Source: Ornithinimicrobium sp. INDO-MA30-4 (lineage in GTDB: Bacteria; Actinomycetota; Actinomycetes; Actinomycetales; Dermatophilaceae). From it: a stretch of 64,000 nucleotides of DNA. Location: positions 1,178,001 through 1,242,000 of the forward strand of contig NZ_CP091056.1 of NCBI RefSeq assembly GCF_021535045.1, in the 5' to 3' direction. The notes below the pieces were generated by a model. It was not told the DNA's origin, did not search any database, and saw only the letters and a list, made by a program, of their open reading frames with translations. Below, in pieces: positions 1-11,773 of this stretch (its first letter is position 1; the number at the start of each line of letters is the position of its first letter). The position numbers and the translations under genes are program-made.

Positions 1-1233
1 CCCAACCCATACTGTGCCGTCTCCCACCAACTGTGGATCGGTCAGCGAGGTGCCCAGGTTGCCGAATTGTTGGGCACCATTATCGCCACGTACCCACAGG
101 GTTTCTCGGTCTTCGTCCACGCCGGCCAGGGCGCTCAAGGATTCGTCAACAGCCAGCGCCTCCCACTTCTGTGAGACAGAAGCCGGGATCTCGATGCCTT
201 CCACCTCAGGATCCATCTCAGCCAAAGCGTGGTCGTCAGGATTAACCAACACCAGCGACGTCTCGTTGCGCACCAGTCCGTATTCGTCCAGCGGGTCTAG
301 TGTCTCGAAGCCGAGCGTCGCCGCTGAATCAAGAGCTTCTTGCCCACCTGGAAGCTCAAGGGGCTGCCCGTTAAGTTGCAGCACTACCTGGTCCACGCCC
401 CCAACCTGAGTCAAGGTTTGGGTGAACTGGGCCCAGAGCATCCGCACTCGGTCTTCGTCGTCGGCTAGGCCGGGGCCACGCAGGTTCACGGTTGCCGTGC
501 TGGTCGCCACATCGATCGGGACACCACCGGCGGCAAGGTCCATGCCCTCCACTACTCCGGTGCGCACCGCGCCATCGAGGTATGCAGGGGTCGGCTCAAG
601 CAGGGCCCGCGCCAGTGCGGTGCTAAAGCCATCGGCCCGCGGGAACCAACGGGAGTCCGAAACAAAGATGTCCTCGGTTGCTGAGACATAGCTGATTTCA
701 GCCTTGCGGAATTGCCGGTCAAACTCTGTCTCGGAGAGCCACAAGCCAAATCCGTCAGGCAACTCGGTGATCCGCCACTCGCCGGCGATCTGATTCAGCG
801 TGAAAGACTCTGTCTGAGTTTCCTCGCTATCGAACTCGATGAAATTGCCATCTCCGCCCAGCACCGAATCCACCGTGATGGTCGCCTCGATGGTGCCGGA
901 GTCAATGTTGTCGATCTCTGCCACTTGCGCATCCCCACTGCGGATCACCACGTTGCTGGTGGGCATCCACGAGACTGCCAAGTCATCGCTGAGATACTCG
1001 CGAGCCACCTCATACCCATCAGTGGAACTGCCGTTGGCCAACAGGAAGCCACGCCAAATCTCATCGGCCGGCGCACCTTCGCGCGGCAAGTCGGGCTGAG
1101 ACTGAATGTCTTGGTCCGGCGCGCCCAACACAGGCTCACCGGGTTGAGGCGCGTCATACATCGGCAAACCGGCACACGCCGACAACAGCAGCACGAGTGC
1201 GACCACGGCCGCCAAAGGGCTAAATCTGCGCAC
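1..1233 (-). CDS. lpqB: LpqB, MtrAB-associated lipoprotein (3' end outside window)
   Basis: This is the third member of the mtrA-mtrB-lpqB cassette, an outer-leaflet lipoprotein known to modulate the MtrB sensor kinase. The GTG start at 1233 directly abuts the mtrB stop. The N-terminus shows a signal peptide ending in a lipobox (LLLSAC, Cys at residue 20). A GerMN-like region follows (about residues 140-280), then the start of a beta-propeller-like part with WVRG and TVWVG motifs. The frame is open for all 411 codons with no indel, and the gene runs off the left edge. Co-transcription with mtrB is clear from the zero spacing. Confidence 0.93.
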   Translation of the reverse strand, partial: MRRFSPLAAVVALVLLLSACAGLPMYDAPQPGEPVLGAPDQDIQSQPDLPREGAPADEIWRGFLLANGSSTDGYEVAREYLSDDLAVSWMPTSNVVIRSGDAQVAEIDNIDSGTIEATITVDSVLGGDGNFIEFDSEETQTESFTLNQIAGEWRITELPDGFGLWLSETEFDRQFRKAEISYVSATEDIFVSDSRWFPRADGFSTALARALLEPTPAYLDGAVRTGVVEGMDLAAGGVPIDVATSTATVNLRGPGLADDEDRVRMLWAQFTQTLTQVGGVDQVVLQLNGQPLELPGGQEALDSAATLGFETLDPLDEYGLVRNETSLVLVNPDDHALAEMDPEVEGIEIPASVSQKWEALAVDESLSALAGVDEDRETLWVRGDNGAQQFGNLGTSLTDPQLVGDGTVWVG

Positions 1234-2870
1234 TTACAACACTCCCTCGGCGGCGGTGGTCGCCAACTGAGGCGGGATCAAATCTTGCGTCTCATCCACT
1301 GGCACTGCAGCCGGCTCATCATCAATCACGATGTCTTGCGAGCGCGGCAGAATAAGCCGGAAGCAAGCGCCCTGATCCTTCAGGCCACTCACCTGCAAGT
1401 AGCCACCATGCAGACGCGCATCTTCACGTGCGATGGACAAGCCAAGCCCCGTGCCACCAGTGGTCCGAGCACGAGCCGGGTCGGCGCGCCAAAAGCGCTC
1501 AAACACGTGCTCTGCCTCGGATGGGTTCAGCCCAACACCGCGGTCGCGCACCGAGATGACCACCAACTCATCCGTCGCGCACAGCCTGACATCGACGGGC
1601 CTGCCTTCACCGTGCTCAAGCGCATTGACGATGAGGTTGCGCAGAATGCGCGCGATCCGGCGGTCATCCACCTCAACCGAGATGTGGCTCTGGGTGGATG
1701 AGATCCGCACTTCGCTGCCCGATTGCCGAGTCAACAACTCGACTGCATCGACAACCTCGTGGACGAGAGCAACAGCATCGGCTTCTTCGGCAACTAGCGT
1801 GCTGGTGCCGGAGTCATAGCGGCTGATCTCTAACAACTCCGTCAGGAGCGCCTCAAAGCGATCTAACTCGCCGTAGAGCAGCTCAGCCGAGCGAGCCACC
1901 GGTGCTGAGAAGTCACCTCGCGAAAGGTGCAGCATCTCCCCCGCCATCCGGATAGTGGTCAGCGGTGTCCGCAGCTCGTGGGAAACATCAGAGACGAACC
2001 GCTGCTGCAGGGACGAGAGGTGCTCAAGTTGGACAATCTGCTGCTGCAGGTTGTCCGCCATCGTGTTGAAGGCCAGGCCCAATTGGGCTAACTCGTCGGT
2101 GCCACGCACCGGCAGACGTTGATCCAGATCGCCGCGCGCCAGGTCGGTGCTCACTGCTGCCGCTTGGCCCACCGGCTCAGTGACCAATCGGGTTGCCAGC
2201 CACGCCACTGAGCCAATGAGCATCAACAGCAAGAATCCGCCAACCAGGAACCACCGGCTGACCAGGTCCAAATGGCCTGCTCGCGCTCCATTGGATAAAT
2301 CAAGATCATGTCGTATGGCCCGGCTCGGGGGATGGACACTCTCGAGGCGACCATGACGCTGGGCACTTCAACGTTCGGCTCAGAACGAGAGGCAATGGGG
2401 TGGACATAGACCTGCTGAGCGTCTTGACCAGCAGCCAGTGCTTCACGCAGTTCGATCGGCACCGCAGGAGCGGTGATGTCACCACCCACCACGGGGGCGA
2501 TCAAGGTGTCGCGATCACTGTCAATGGCGCGAGCGAGCACGACCGATCGACCATCGCCAGCCCCACCGGGGGCAACGTCGGTGATGTTCTCGACGGCTGC
2601 CGAAGACAGACTGAGGTTGTCCAACCGGTCAGTGGAGTTAAACAGGTCTTGGGCCCGCTGCACTCGAGAGGCGGCATCTGCTTGAGCGTTGTTGACTGCT
2701 TGAACAACCAAGCCCTCGGCGATGCGCTGATAGAGCACGGCACCGATGGCCGACGCCAAAAACACACCCACGACAAGCGTCGAGGTGATCACGCGCACAC
2801 GCAATGAGGAGCGCCACCACCGCCTAACGCCAGCGAGGGCGCGACCAAACCGGCCGTCCTTAACTGCCAC
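1234..2870 (-). CDS. mtrB: MtrB sensor histidine kinase (frameshifted)
   Basis: Membrane histidine kinase partnering MtrA; in actinobacteria this pair controls cell-wall remodelling and division. The N-terminal part has a transmembrane segment (residues 25-47) and an extracellular sensor domain. The second part has a TM helix, HAMP region, the H-box (VSDVSHELRTPL) and ATPase boxes (NLIVNALEHGEG, DRGVGL, GGTGLGL). The frame breaks near 2268: the protein passes from EREQAIW into LVSRWFLVGG one frame over, inside the second TM. One missing base in the T or C run restores a kinase of about 545 residues. The start overlaps the mtrA end by 11 nt. The stop touches lpqB. Confidence 0.92.
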
Positions 2871-3540
2871 CGGCCTTGTACCCGACCCCTCGGACCGTTA
2901 AGACGATCTGCGGGTTTTCAGGGTCCTTCTCGATCTTTGACCGCAGACGCTGCACGTGGACATTCACCAAGCGGGTGTCCCCCGCGTGGCGATAGCCCCA
3001 TACCTGCTCCAACAGCGACTCGCGGTCAAAAACTTGAGCTGGCTTGCTGGCCAACGCGACCAACAAATCAAACTCCAGTGGAGTCAGCGAAACTGGCTCA
3101 CCGTCACGAGCCACCGAGTGACCAACCACGTCAATGACGAGGTCGCCAATGCGCAAGTCTTCGTCCTTACGGTTTTCCAACCGACGAAGGCGAGCGCGGA
3201 CACGAGCCATCAATTCCTGCGGCTTAAACGGCTTCATGATGTAATCGTCGGCCCCGGCTTCGAGACCAGCGACCACATCCTGGGTGTCCGTTCGCGCCGT
3301 CAGCATGACAATCGGGACGAGCGACTCCGCCCGCAACGCCCGGCATACCTCAACGCCGCTGGTTGTTGGCAGCATCACGTCAAGCAGCACCAAGTCGGGT
3401 TGGTATTCGCGAAACATGGTCAGGGCGCGCCCACCATCAGCGCAATGGGCTACGTCGAGTTCCTCTTTGCGCAGCACGATGCCAAGCATCTCTGCCAGCG
3501 CCTGGTCATCATCGACCACGAGAACGCGCGGGTTCACCAT
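2860..3540 (-). CDS. mtrA: MtrA response regulator, OmpR family
   Basis: DNA-binding response regulator of the MtrAB system. The receiver domain (about 1-118) shows the acidic pocket (VVDDDQ), phosphoacceptor Asp in LVLLDVMLP, the Thr/Ser switch region (MLTAR) and Lys in KPF. The C-terminal winged helix (about 130-225) has the OmpR recognition region TRLVNVHVQRLRSKIE and ends RGVGYKAG. The ATG at 3540 (MVNPRVLVVDDD) is preferred over a TTG nine bases upstream. The gene is intact, unlike mtrB just downstream, with which it overlaps by 11 nt. Confidence 0.95.
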   Translation of the reverse strand: MVNPRVLVVDDDQALAEMLGIVLRKEELDVAHCADGGRALTMFREYQPDLVLLDVMLPTTSGVEVCRALRAESLVPIVMLTARTDTQDVVAGLEAGADDYIMKPFKPQELMARVRARLRRLENRKDEDLRIGDLVIDVVGHSVARDGEPVSLTPLEFDLLVALASKPAQVFDRESLLEQVWGYRHAGDTRLVNVHVQRLRSKIEKDPENPQIVLTVRGVGYKAGGS

Positions 3541-3566
3541 TTCACTCAAAGTCTGAGCCGAAAGAA

Positions 3567-5022
<1,456 letters not shown>

Positions 5023-5065
5023 GAAGAATCCTTGCTTGAGTCATCGTGCGGGTCAGGGTAAGCGA

Positions 5066-6454
5066 TTAGTGAGCGTCGAACTCCAGCCCCAACAGGGCAT
5101 TCTCCACTACTTCGCTGAGTGCGGGGTGAATCCAGTATTGGCCACGAGCCAACTCGTCAACAGGCTGGTCGAAGCTCATGGCCTGCAACAGCGGCTGAAT
5201 CAGCGTTGAGGAGTGCGGGCCCATGAGGTGAGCGCCCAGCAACCTGCGGGTCTTTTTGTCGGCGATTAACTTCATAAAGCTGGTGGTGTCTTCCATCGCC
5301 CAGCCGTAAGCGGTGTCACCAAACTTTTGCACCTTGACGGTCACGTCAGGTGAGGTCCGGCGGGCTTGTGCCTCGGTTAAACCGACGGCCGCGATCTGTG
5401 GGTGCGTGAAGACGGCAGCAGGCACGGCGAAGTGATCAAACTTCTTCAGGTCATCGGGGTGGATCAGGTTATGAGCCACCGCACGCGCCTCGTTGTTGGC
5501 AACGTGCTTCAACTGATACTCCGAAGAAGCATCGCCGAGCGCCCAGACCCCAGCCACGTTGGTCCGGCCAAACTGGTCAAGCTGGACTCGGCCGTCATTG
5601 TGCGTCTTGATGCCAGCTGCGTCGAGGCCCAACTTTTCGGTGTTGGGAGCACGGCCCGTGGCCACGAGCAGCACGTCAGCCTCGATGGAGTCTCCCCCGT
5701 TGAGTTGCACGGCCACTCCGTTGTCGGTCATTTCGGCACCGGTGCAGACTGAGCTGAGTCGCACGTCCCAGGCATCCATCGCGATCTCGGTGAAGGCCTC
5801 GCTGACCTCTTCGTCCAACTGGCGCAAGAGTCGCTCGCCGCGGTTGACAACGGTGACTTTCACACCAAGCGCTGAAAACACGTGGGCAAACTCGGAAGCG
5901 ATGTAGCCGCCGCCCAAGATGATCATTGACTCAGGCAGTGTCTCCATCCGCATCACCGTGTCGGATGTTTCGTAGTCGACACCGGAGGCAGTGATGGCGT
6001 CGGGAACGACTGCGTAGGCACCGGTGGCGATGACGACCTGGTCGCCACTGATCGTGGCGCTCTCACCATCTGGCAGGCCAGTGACCTCAAGGGTGCGCTC
6101 GTCCACGAAGGTGGCATGCCCGAGGTATGCGGTGGTGCCGGGGCCGTTTTGGCGGTAGTCCTTGCCACCCTCAGAAATGGGGTCGATGCGGCCGAAGATG
6201 CGATCGCGGATATCGCTCCAGCGAACCTTGTCCAGCGTGGCATCGATGCCGTATTTGCCAGCGTTGCGGATCGAGGTAGCGACCTCAGCGGCGTAGACAT
6301 ACATCTTGGTGGGGATGCATCCAACATTGAGGCAGGTGCCGCCAAAGACGCCCTTTTCAACGATGGCGACCTTCTTGCCTTCGAAGTCGGGGGTGACCAG
6401 CGAGTTGCCGGAGCCACTGCCGATGATGATCAGGTCGTAGTGCGAAGTAGTCAC
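5066..6454 (-). CDS. mtr: Mycothione reductase
   Basis: NADPH-dependent flavoprotein that reduces the disulfide of mycothiol, the actinobacterial glutathione analogue. It has the FAD-binding GSGSGN motif at the N-terminus, the redox-active disulfide GGTCLNVGCIPTK, the NAD(P)H Rossmann motif (IILGGGYIASEFAHV), the second FAD motif (VWALGDAS) and the C-terminal interface His (YWIHPALSEVVENAL). The GTG at 6454 (VTTSHYDLIIIG) fits the family N-terminus; another GTG lies seven codons upstream. At about 462 residues it is full length and intact. A general dihydrolipoamide dehydrogenase is less likely because the N-terminal SGSGNSLV motif is typical of mycothione reductase. Confidence 0.93.
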   Translation of the reverse strand: MTTSHYDLIIIGSGSGNSLVTPDFEGKKVAIVEKGVFGGTCLNVGCIPTKMYVYAAEVATSIRNAGKYGIDATLDKVRWSDIRDRIFGRIDPISEGGKDYRQNGPGTTAYLGHATFVDERTLEVTGLPDGESATISGDQVVIATGAYAVVPDAITASGVDYETSDTVMRMETLPESMIILGGGYIASEFAHVFSALGVKVTVVNRGERLLRQLDEEVSEAFTEIAMDAWDVRLSSVCTGAEMTDNGVAVQLNGGDSIEADVLLVATGRAPNTEKLGLDAAGIKTHNDGRVQLDQFGRTNVAGVWALGDASSEYQLKHVANNEARAVAHNLIHPDDLKKFDHFAVPAAVFTHPQIAAVGLTEAQARRTSPDVTVKVQKFGDTAYGWAMEDTTSFMKLIADKKTRRLLGAHLMGPHSSTLIQPLLQAMSFDQPVDELARGQYWIHPALSEVVENALLGLEFDAH

Positions 6455-6501
6455 GTGTGTCAAGAGTACCCGCACGTGCTCAGAAGCGCCCGGGCGCCCC
6501 G

Positions 6502-7781
6502 TCAGCGAGTTCGGTCTCGCAGCTCGGCTACGTGGGTCGACACCGATGGGTCTAGCCCTAAGCCCAGCGCCAGGTAGGTCGACATGAAGTCAACGGTGGC
6601 GACATGGTCGGCCAACCGAACGATGGCCGCGCCAGGCTGGGGTTGACTGTGCACAACTTTCACCCCGGCCCTGCGGGCCGTCTCCAGGACCGCGTCCGTC
6701 AGGGCCTCGCGTTCCTCAGATTCGCGCGACGGCTGCTCGGCTGGCGCATCGCGCAGCATGAGCAGACCAAGGGTGGCGTGCCTGGCCCATCCAGATAAGG
6801 ATCAGCGAATGGGTCGGGCGCGCCACGCGGGCCGTTCTGCCGCTCGGCAAGGTCGCCTTCTGGCTCGGCGAAGTGGTGCGGCTCCCAGCTGCTGGTGTCG
6901 ATATCGGCAAGACGGATCCGCGAGTCGTCGTATGTGCCGGGGCGACGCCCGCCGATGGCGGTATACGGGCCGTCAAAGCATGCCACGATCTGGCTGGCGG
7001 CATCGGGCAATTCACCAAAGTTCGCAGGTATGCGGGCAGTCCGGGCCAGCATCGAACTCGCCCGAGAGGCCGCTACTCCCCCATCGGCCCATCCCCAAAA
7101 CCACCGGGACCGTCTCAGCGAGTTGGACAGCCAACAACTTGGCCGGATTCATAAAGGTCTCTGACGTGGGGCGGAACATCTCTGCCCGTTCGTCCAGCCG
7201 ATCAGCCACCTCGCCAATCGTTTCGGCGCTGCAGTCGAGCAGTCCCATCATGTCGGCGCCCACCAGCACGGGGACCAACAAACTCCACAGCGAGGTGCGG
7301 CTGTTGGTCCGGCCGCGCCCGACGGGGACGTGAATACCGCGAGCCCTGGCGGTGACCTCGGCCAACGGCGAGTCTGCTGCACCGACGGTGAACAACCTAG
7401 CGCCCCGGCGAGCCGCCTCATGCGCGACGGCCAGCGGGCCAGGAGCCCGGCCAGACAGCGACACCGCGATCACGAGATCCAGGGGCCAACCCAACCGGGC
7501 AACGGCACATTACGACGAATGTGCACCGGCACCGGTGACGACGGCTCAGCCAGCAACTCCAGCACATCAGCGACCAAGGCAGACCCGCCCAACGCAGCCA
7601 CCAGCACTGAGCGTGGGCGATCGTCACTGGTGAGGCGTTCAACGCCAGCCTCATGCGCCAGCACTAGCGCTTCACGGGCTTGGGCACCAGCCGTTGCCAG
7701 CGCACGCAGCGTTGCTTGGGAGTCTTTGCGCGCTAACTCCTCTGGGTCATCCAGCAACGCGTCGTCAATAAATGGGGCCAC
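6502..7781 (-). CDS. SIS-domain sugar isomerase-like protein (three frameshifts)
   Basis: Related to the bifunctional glucose/mannose-6-phosphate isomerase family found beside manB in actinobacteria (Rv3256c-like). The first part has an SIS-type loop (VLVAALGGSALVADVL) and a second one (VIAVSLSGRAPGPL). The C-terminal part matches the family tail (ATVDFMSTYLALGLGLDP). The frame breaks near 7490, near 7095 (an extra T gives FWGWADGG where VVWGWADGG is expected) and near 6765 (PPLV-LLMLRDAP). Start is GTG 7781. The repaired protein is about 425 residues. The substrate cannot be fixed from sequence; the neighbours manB and Trm112-like gene suggest mannose-phosphate metabolism. Confidence 0.8.
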
Positions 7782-7790
7782 AACACTCTC

Positions 7791-7997
7791 CTAGCGAGCT
7801 GAAATGGTGCTTTCGTCGGCCAACATCACCGGGATGCCGTCGCGCACCGGATAAGACCGTCGTTGGCCTTCGGTGGGGCAATCTTGCTCGCAGACCAAGA
7901 TTGGCTCACCGGCGTCGTTGGTGTCGTCAAGAAGTTTGTGCTGCCCCACGGGGCACCGAAGGATGTCGCGGACCCAAGGATCAATTTGAGAAGTCAC
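7791..7997 (-). CDS. Trm112-like small zinc-ribbon protein
   Basis: A 68-residue protein of the Trm112/UPF0434 type. It shows DILRCPVGQHKL near the N-terminus, a central ILVCEQDCP and the conserved tail RSYPVRDGIPVMLADES. In eukaryotes and archaea Trm112 activates methyltransferases; in bacteria the small homologues have no settled role. One conserved Cys of the first knuckle is replaced by Gly/Gln (CPVGQ), so zinc binding may be partial. GTG start overlaps the manB stop (GTGA), so translation is coupled to manB. Confidence 0.85.
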   Translation of the reverse strand: MTSQIDPWVRDILRCPVGQHKLLDDTNDAGEPILVCEQDCPTEGQRRSYPVRDGIPVMLADESTISAR

Positions 7998-9425
7998 GAG
8001 GACACCGTACCCATTCGAATAACCTGCAGAATCTCGTCCCGGACCTGCTCCATCGTTGCCGTGTCCGCAGCCTCAACATTCAGCCGGACGAATGGCTCGG
8101 TGTTGCTTGGTCGCGCCGATGCCCACCACACGGTCGCGCCGGGTGCCGAATCAACAATCAAGCCGTCGGAGTTTTCCACTTCAAGGCCCGCTTCGGCAGC
8201 CCAGTCGGTAACCCGCGCTAACGTCTCGCTGACATCGGCGACGCCAGAGTTGATCTCTCCTGAGGCTTCGTACTTGTCGTACTGAGCGAGCAGGGCGGAC
8301 AGCGGCTCAGACGAGGCTGCTAGGGCAGCCAGCACGTGCATACCGGCCAGCATGCCGGTGTCGGCGAACCAGAAGTCTCGGAAGTAATAGTGCCCGGAGT
8401 GCTCGCCACCAAAAATGGCATTGTGCTGCGCCATCTCGGCCTTGATGTAGGAGTGGCCAACGCGCGTTCGCACGGGTCGAGCACCAGCAGCAAGAATGGT
8501 TTCGGGCACTGAGCGCGAAGAAATCAGGTTGTGCACCACAGCAACCTCGCTGGCCGGAGTGCCCGCAGCGACGGCGCGCGCGATCTCGCGGTCGGCCACC
8601 AGGGCAGTGATGGTGCTGGCGCTGACGACTTCGCCGCGCTCGTCAATCACGAAGCATCGGTCGGCGTCACCATCAAAGGCTAGGCCCGCGTCGGCGGAGT
8701 GCTCGAGCACAGCCTTTTGCAGGTCGACGACGTTGGCTGGGTCCAGCGGGTTTGCCTCGTGGTTGGGAAAAGTGCCATCCAACTCGAAATACAGCGGGAT
8801 CACTTCGACCGGCAAGTCTTCACCCAGCACGTGCGGCACGGTGTGACCTGCCATGCCATTGCCGGCGTCGACGACGACACGCAACGGTCGGCCGCCGCGC
8901 AGGTCCACAAGCGAGTGCAGGTGAGCAGCGTAGTCGCCCATGACGTCGGTATGCCGGAGCGTCCCCTTGTCGCCGCTGGTTGGCAGGAGTGCATTGAGCC
9001 ACGCTCAAGCAGCCATTGGGCCAGGTCGCGCACTTCGGCCAGGCCAGTGTCGAGGGACACCGGTCGGGCTCCGGCCTGCACAGTTTGATGCCGTTGTAGG
9101 CGGCGGGGTTGTGGCTGGCGGTGAACATCGCTCCTGCCAAATCCATCGACCCGCTAGCGAAGTACAGGCCATCGGTCGATGTCAGGCCAATCATCGTGAC
9201 GTCGACGCCCTGGTCCGCGGCACCCGCGGCGAAAGCCTCACTGAGCAATGGCGACGACTCGCGCATGTCATGGCCGACCACCATGGACTTAGCGCCTTCA
9301 GGCAAAACCACAACTTGAGCGAAAGCGGCCCCCAGGGCTGCACTAACGGTTTCGTTGAGTTGCTCGGGATACAGCCCACGGACGTCGTAAGCCTTGATGA
9401 AATCAGCCAGCTGCGGAGTCGACAT
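7994..9425 (-). CDS. manB: Phosphomannomutase/phosphoglucomutase ManB (two frameshifts)
   Basis: Interconverts hexose-6- and hexose-1-phosphates to feed GDP-mannose and glycolipid synthesis. The N-terminus (IKAYDVRGLYPEQL), phosphoserine loop (FTASHNPAAYNGIKLC), Mg-binding DGDADR, sugar loop (GGEHSGHYYFRDF) and phosphate-binding tail (RPSNTEPFVRLNVEA) are all present. The frame breaks near 9075 (NGIKLCR-AGARPVSLDTG) and near 8988 (ERGSMH-LLPTSGDKG); each needs one added base in a G or C run. About 477 residues when repaired. In operon with the DUF3499 gene upstream and the Trm112-like and SIS genes downstream. Confidence 0.92.
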
Positions 9426-9435
9426 ACCCCGGAGT

Positions 9436-9788
9436 CTAGTTGTCGCGCAGGATGCGTAGGTGCCCTCGGCGGGGCCCATCGGTTGGCGGCATCGGCTCAG
9501 ACTCCTGAACAGCCGCTGGCCGGTCGCGCCGCTCTCGGACAGCCTCAGCTAAGGCGACCAGGTCATCTGCCGGTGGTGCAGCGCCCTCTGGTGCTTCAAT
9601 CCGGACGATGTCCCAGCCACGGGGGCTGTAGGGCGCCCCGCGTGGATAGTGCAGAGGTCGTATGAGTGGGGCTCGGCATAGGTGGCCAACGGACCCAGGA
9701 CAGCAGTTTGCTCGGCATACACGTAGGTCAGCGTGGCGACAGCCGGGTGCCCGCAGGCGGTCCGGGAACACTGGCGGGAGATCGTCAC
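9436..9788 (-). CDS. DUF3499 family protein (frameshifted)
   Basis: Small actinobacterial protein of unknown function, always next to manB and the zincin-like gene. It has the Cys motif QCSRTACGHPAVATLTY and the region YAEPHSYDLCTIHA, likely metal-binding Cys/His. The frame shifts at the run of five G at 9621-9625, where the reading passes from RPTAP to PRGWDIVRIEAPEG; one more C on the coding strand restores it. The GTG start at 9788 has GGGGGA just upstream. Repaired size about 118 residues. It diverges from the zincin-like gene at 9856, leaving 67 bp for two promoters. Confidence 0.82.
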
Positions 9789-9855
9789 GATCCCCCACTC
9801 TAGATCCCTTGGACCGCATCGCCGACCCACCACGCCGCAGCGTAGGGTTTGGTCT

Positions 9856-10248
9856 ATGCAAGGGCACCAGCGAGACCGTCGCGGCAGGGGCATGAGGGGG
9901 CCTCTGGCCTGGCCTCCTGTGCCCTCCATGGTTTCTCGCTCGCGACGTTTCGACGAAACCGTCCTCGACGCGATTCATCGGGTAGCCCACCGGGCTCCCA
10001 AAGATGTCGTCCTGCCCGAGATCGCCGTTGAAGATGTTCCCCCATCAGACCCGGCGCCATGGGAAGACTCGGTGCCGTTGGGGCGGCTCTTTCCAGCTCA
10101 GGGGCATAACCAGGCTCGGCTCGTGATCTATCGCCGACCGGTGGAAGCAGCAGCCCGTTCCTGGCCCGAGACCGAGGCCGTCGTCTTGCACGTGGTCGCC
10201 GAGCAGATTGCTCAGATGGCTGGCATCGACCCAGAAGACCTGCTGTAA
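9856..10248 (+). CDS. Metallopeptidase-family (minimal zincin-like) protein lacking HExxH
   Basis: A 131-residue member of the small metallopeptidase family (PF06262 type, like Rv3259). The region VVLHVVAEQIAQMAGIDPEDL occupies the place of the usual HEIAHHFG active site, but the second His is absent, so peptidase activity is doubtful; actinobacterial members of this family commonly lack the motif. The N-terminus is basic (HQRDRRGRGMRG) and could be a leader. ATG 9856 is chosen because the preceding in-frame codons overlap the divergent DUF3499 promoter region. Confidence 0.75.
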   Translation: MQGHQRDRRGRGMRGPLAWPPVPSMVSRSRRFDETVLDAIHRVAHRAPKDVVLPEIAVEDVPPSDPAPWEDSVPLGRLFPAQGHNQARLVIYRRPVEAAARSWPETEAVVLHVVAEQIAQMAGIDPEDLL

Positions 10249-10264
10249 AGCACGTTAGGTCAGA

Positions 10265-11773
10265 TCACGGCAGGTCAGGCCGGACCTGCGTTAACCCACG
10301 AGTCAGAGTGCTGCCACGCAACGGTGACGCGGCGATCAGGTCGCCCGTGTCGTCGCTAGCTCGCACGCTGAGCATGGATCGCACTCCGCCGTTGGCGCCG
10401 AACAGCCAGGACTGGTCATCAGCTGAGATTTCGACAGATACCGGTTGGCCTGCCGGGACGGTGATCTCTTCCACCGACACAACGCCGTCCTGGGCCACCC
10501 GCGCTAATGAGATTGAGCCATCGTCGGCATCGGTGGTCGCCATGTGCAACGTCCACGCCGAATTGCCATCGGCCAACGCGCGCACCGGAACGCCCAGCGC
10601 GCCATCAAACTCGGGCGCTGCGCTCAGCCAGGCCAACCCGGTCTCGTCGTCTTCACCTGGCGCAGTCCGCACTTGCGCTGCTGCCACGGCCGGCACATCG
10701 CTGGTGACCTGGAGGAGTATGTCCCACTCGGCAGATCAGCGAGCGAAATATCCTCAACGTGCTCGCCCTCGACGACTGTCACGTCTTGTTGCAACTCGAC
10801 TTGGCCGTCAGCACTGAAGGCGCTCACGGTCACGATGCCGCTGTCCGCGCCCGGAACTGCCACCCGCAGGGATGCCCCAGCCGCGTCCTCGCGAATCACG
10901 ACACCGGGGATAAGTTGCTCCAGCGCAGGCTCTGGGGCCGATCCGAGGGTTTCCAGACCGGCACCGGTCGTGCCGTCCATCCATCGGTCCCCCAAGTAGG
11001 CCGCAATCTCACCCGACGTTGCTTGCACGCGAACTACCGGACTCGATTGGCCAGGAGCGATAGCGTCCAACAGCACGATGGCCCGATCATTGCCCGGAAC
11101 GACCACACCTTGGCTGCTGGTGCTCGAAGCCAGGCCATCGACGCCATAGACGGAAATGTCCACGGTCACTGGGTCAGCGGAGGGTTGACCAAAACCAGGC
11201 GCTCCAACCGGGCTGGTTCACCGCCCCCACCGATCAGCCAGTGTTCAGTCGCCGCTTCGCCGCATTGCATGACTTCGAGTCCACGGCGCCCCTCGGTAAA
11301 GGCCAGTGTGATTGCCACGTAGAAATGCCCGGGGAAAGTGCCCCGGTGGCCTTCACGAGCGCGCCTTGCGGGCCGTCGATCAACAGTTCAATTCGATCCG
11401 CGGCGTCCGTTCCGGTCACCGTCTCGGCAGACTCAGGCACATCTTGAATCGCAACCTCCGAAGCGCCCTGCGCCTGCTCCAGCACGATGCCGGGGATTGC
11501 CTCGGCCGGTGGGTGGATCGCTTCTACGCGCACGGTCTGTTCTTGCTCGGGCACAACGGCATTTTCTAAGCCCTGCTGCTGGGGCCCTGGACAAATGAGT
11601 TGGGCTGCACCGACCGGCTGGACTGAGACTGAAGTCTGTTCAGTCGTGGTTGCAGGGTCAGCCGCTTGGACGCCCCAGGACAGGTCCTGCGGAATCTGGC
11701 TACTTGCAGCAACGACAGCAGCCAGGGCTAGGCACGCAGCGGCAGCGGGCATCCAACCTTTTGAGCGCGTCAT
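10265..11773 (-). CDS. Secreted DUF5719 family protein (three frameshifts)
   Basis: A large exported protein of unknown function that accompanies the giant glycosyltransferase upstream in many actinobacteria. The N-terminus has a signal/anchor (WMPAAAACLALAAVVAASS). The rest is a series of beta-rich segments with TVDISVYGVDG, SFSADGQVEL-like and WLFGANGG motifs. The reading frame changes near 11341 (ALVKATG-TFPGHFYVAITL), near 11183 (VLVNP-ADPVTVDI) and near 10717 (PSGTY-LLQVTSDVPA). The start ATG overlaps the glycosyltransferase stop as ATGA. About 500 residues when repaired. Confidence 0.8.

Noticed and set aside
712..1701. Long open frame (329 codons) on the plus strand opposite lpqB and mtrB
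   Set aside because: It has no recognisable motif and lies antisense to two well-supported genes; long antisense frames are common in GC-rich DNA.
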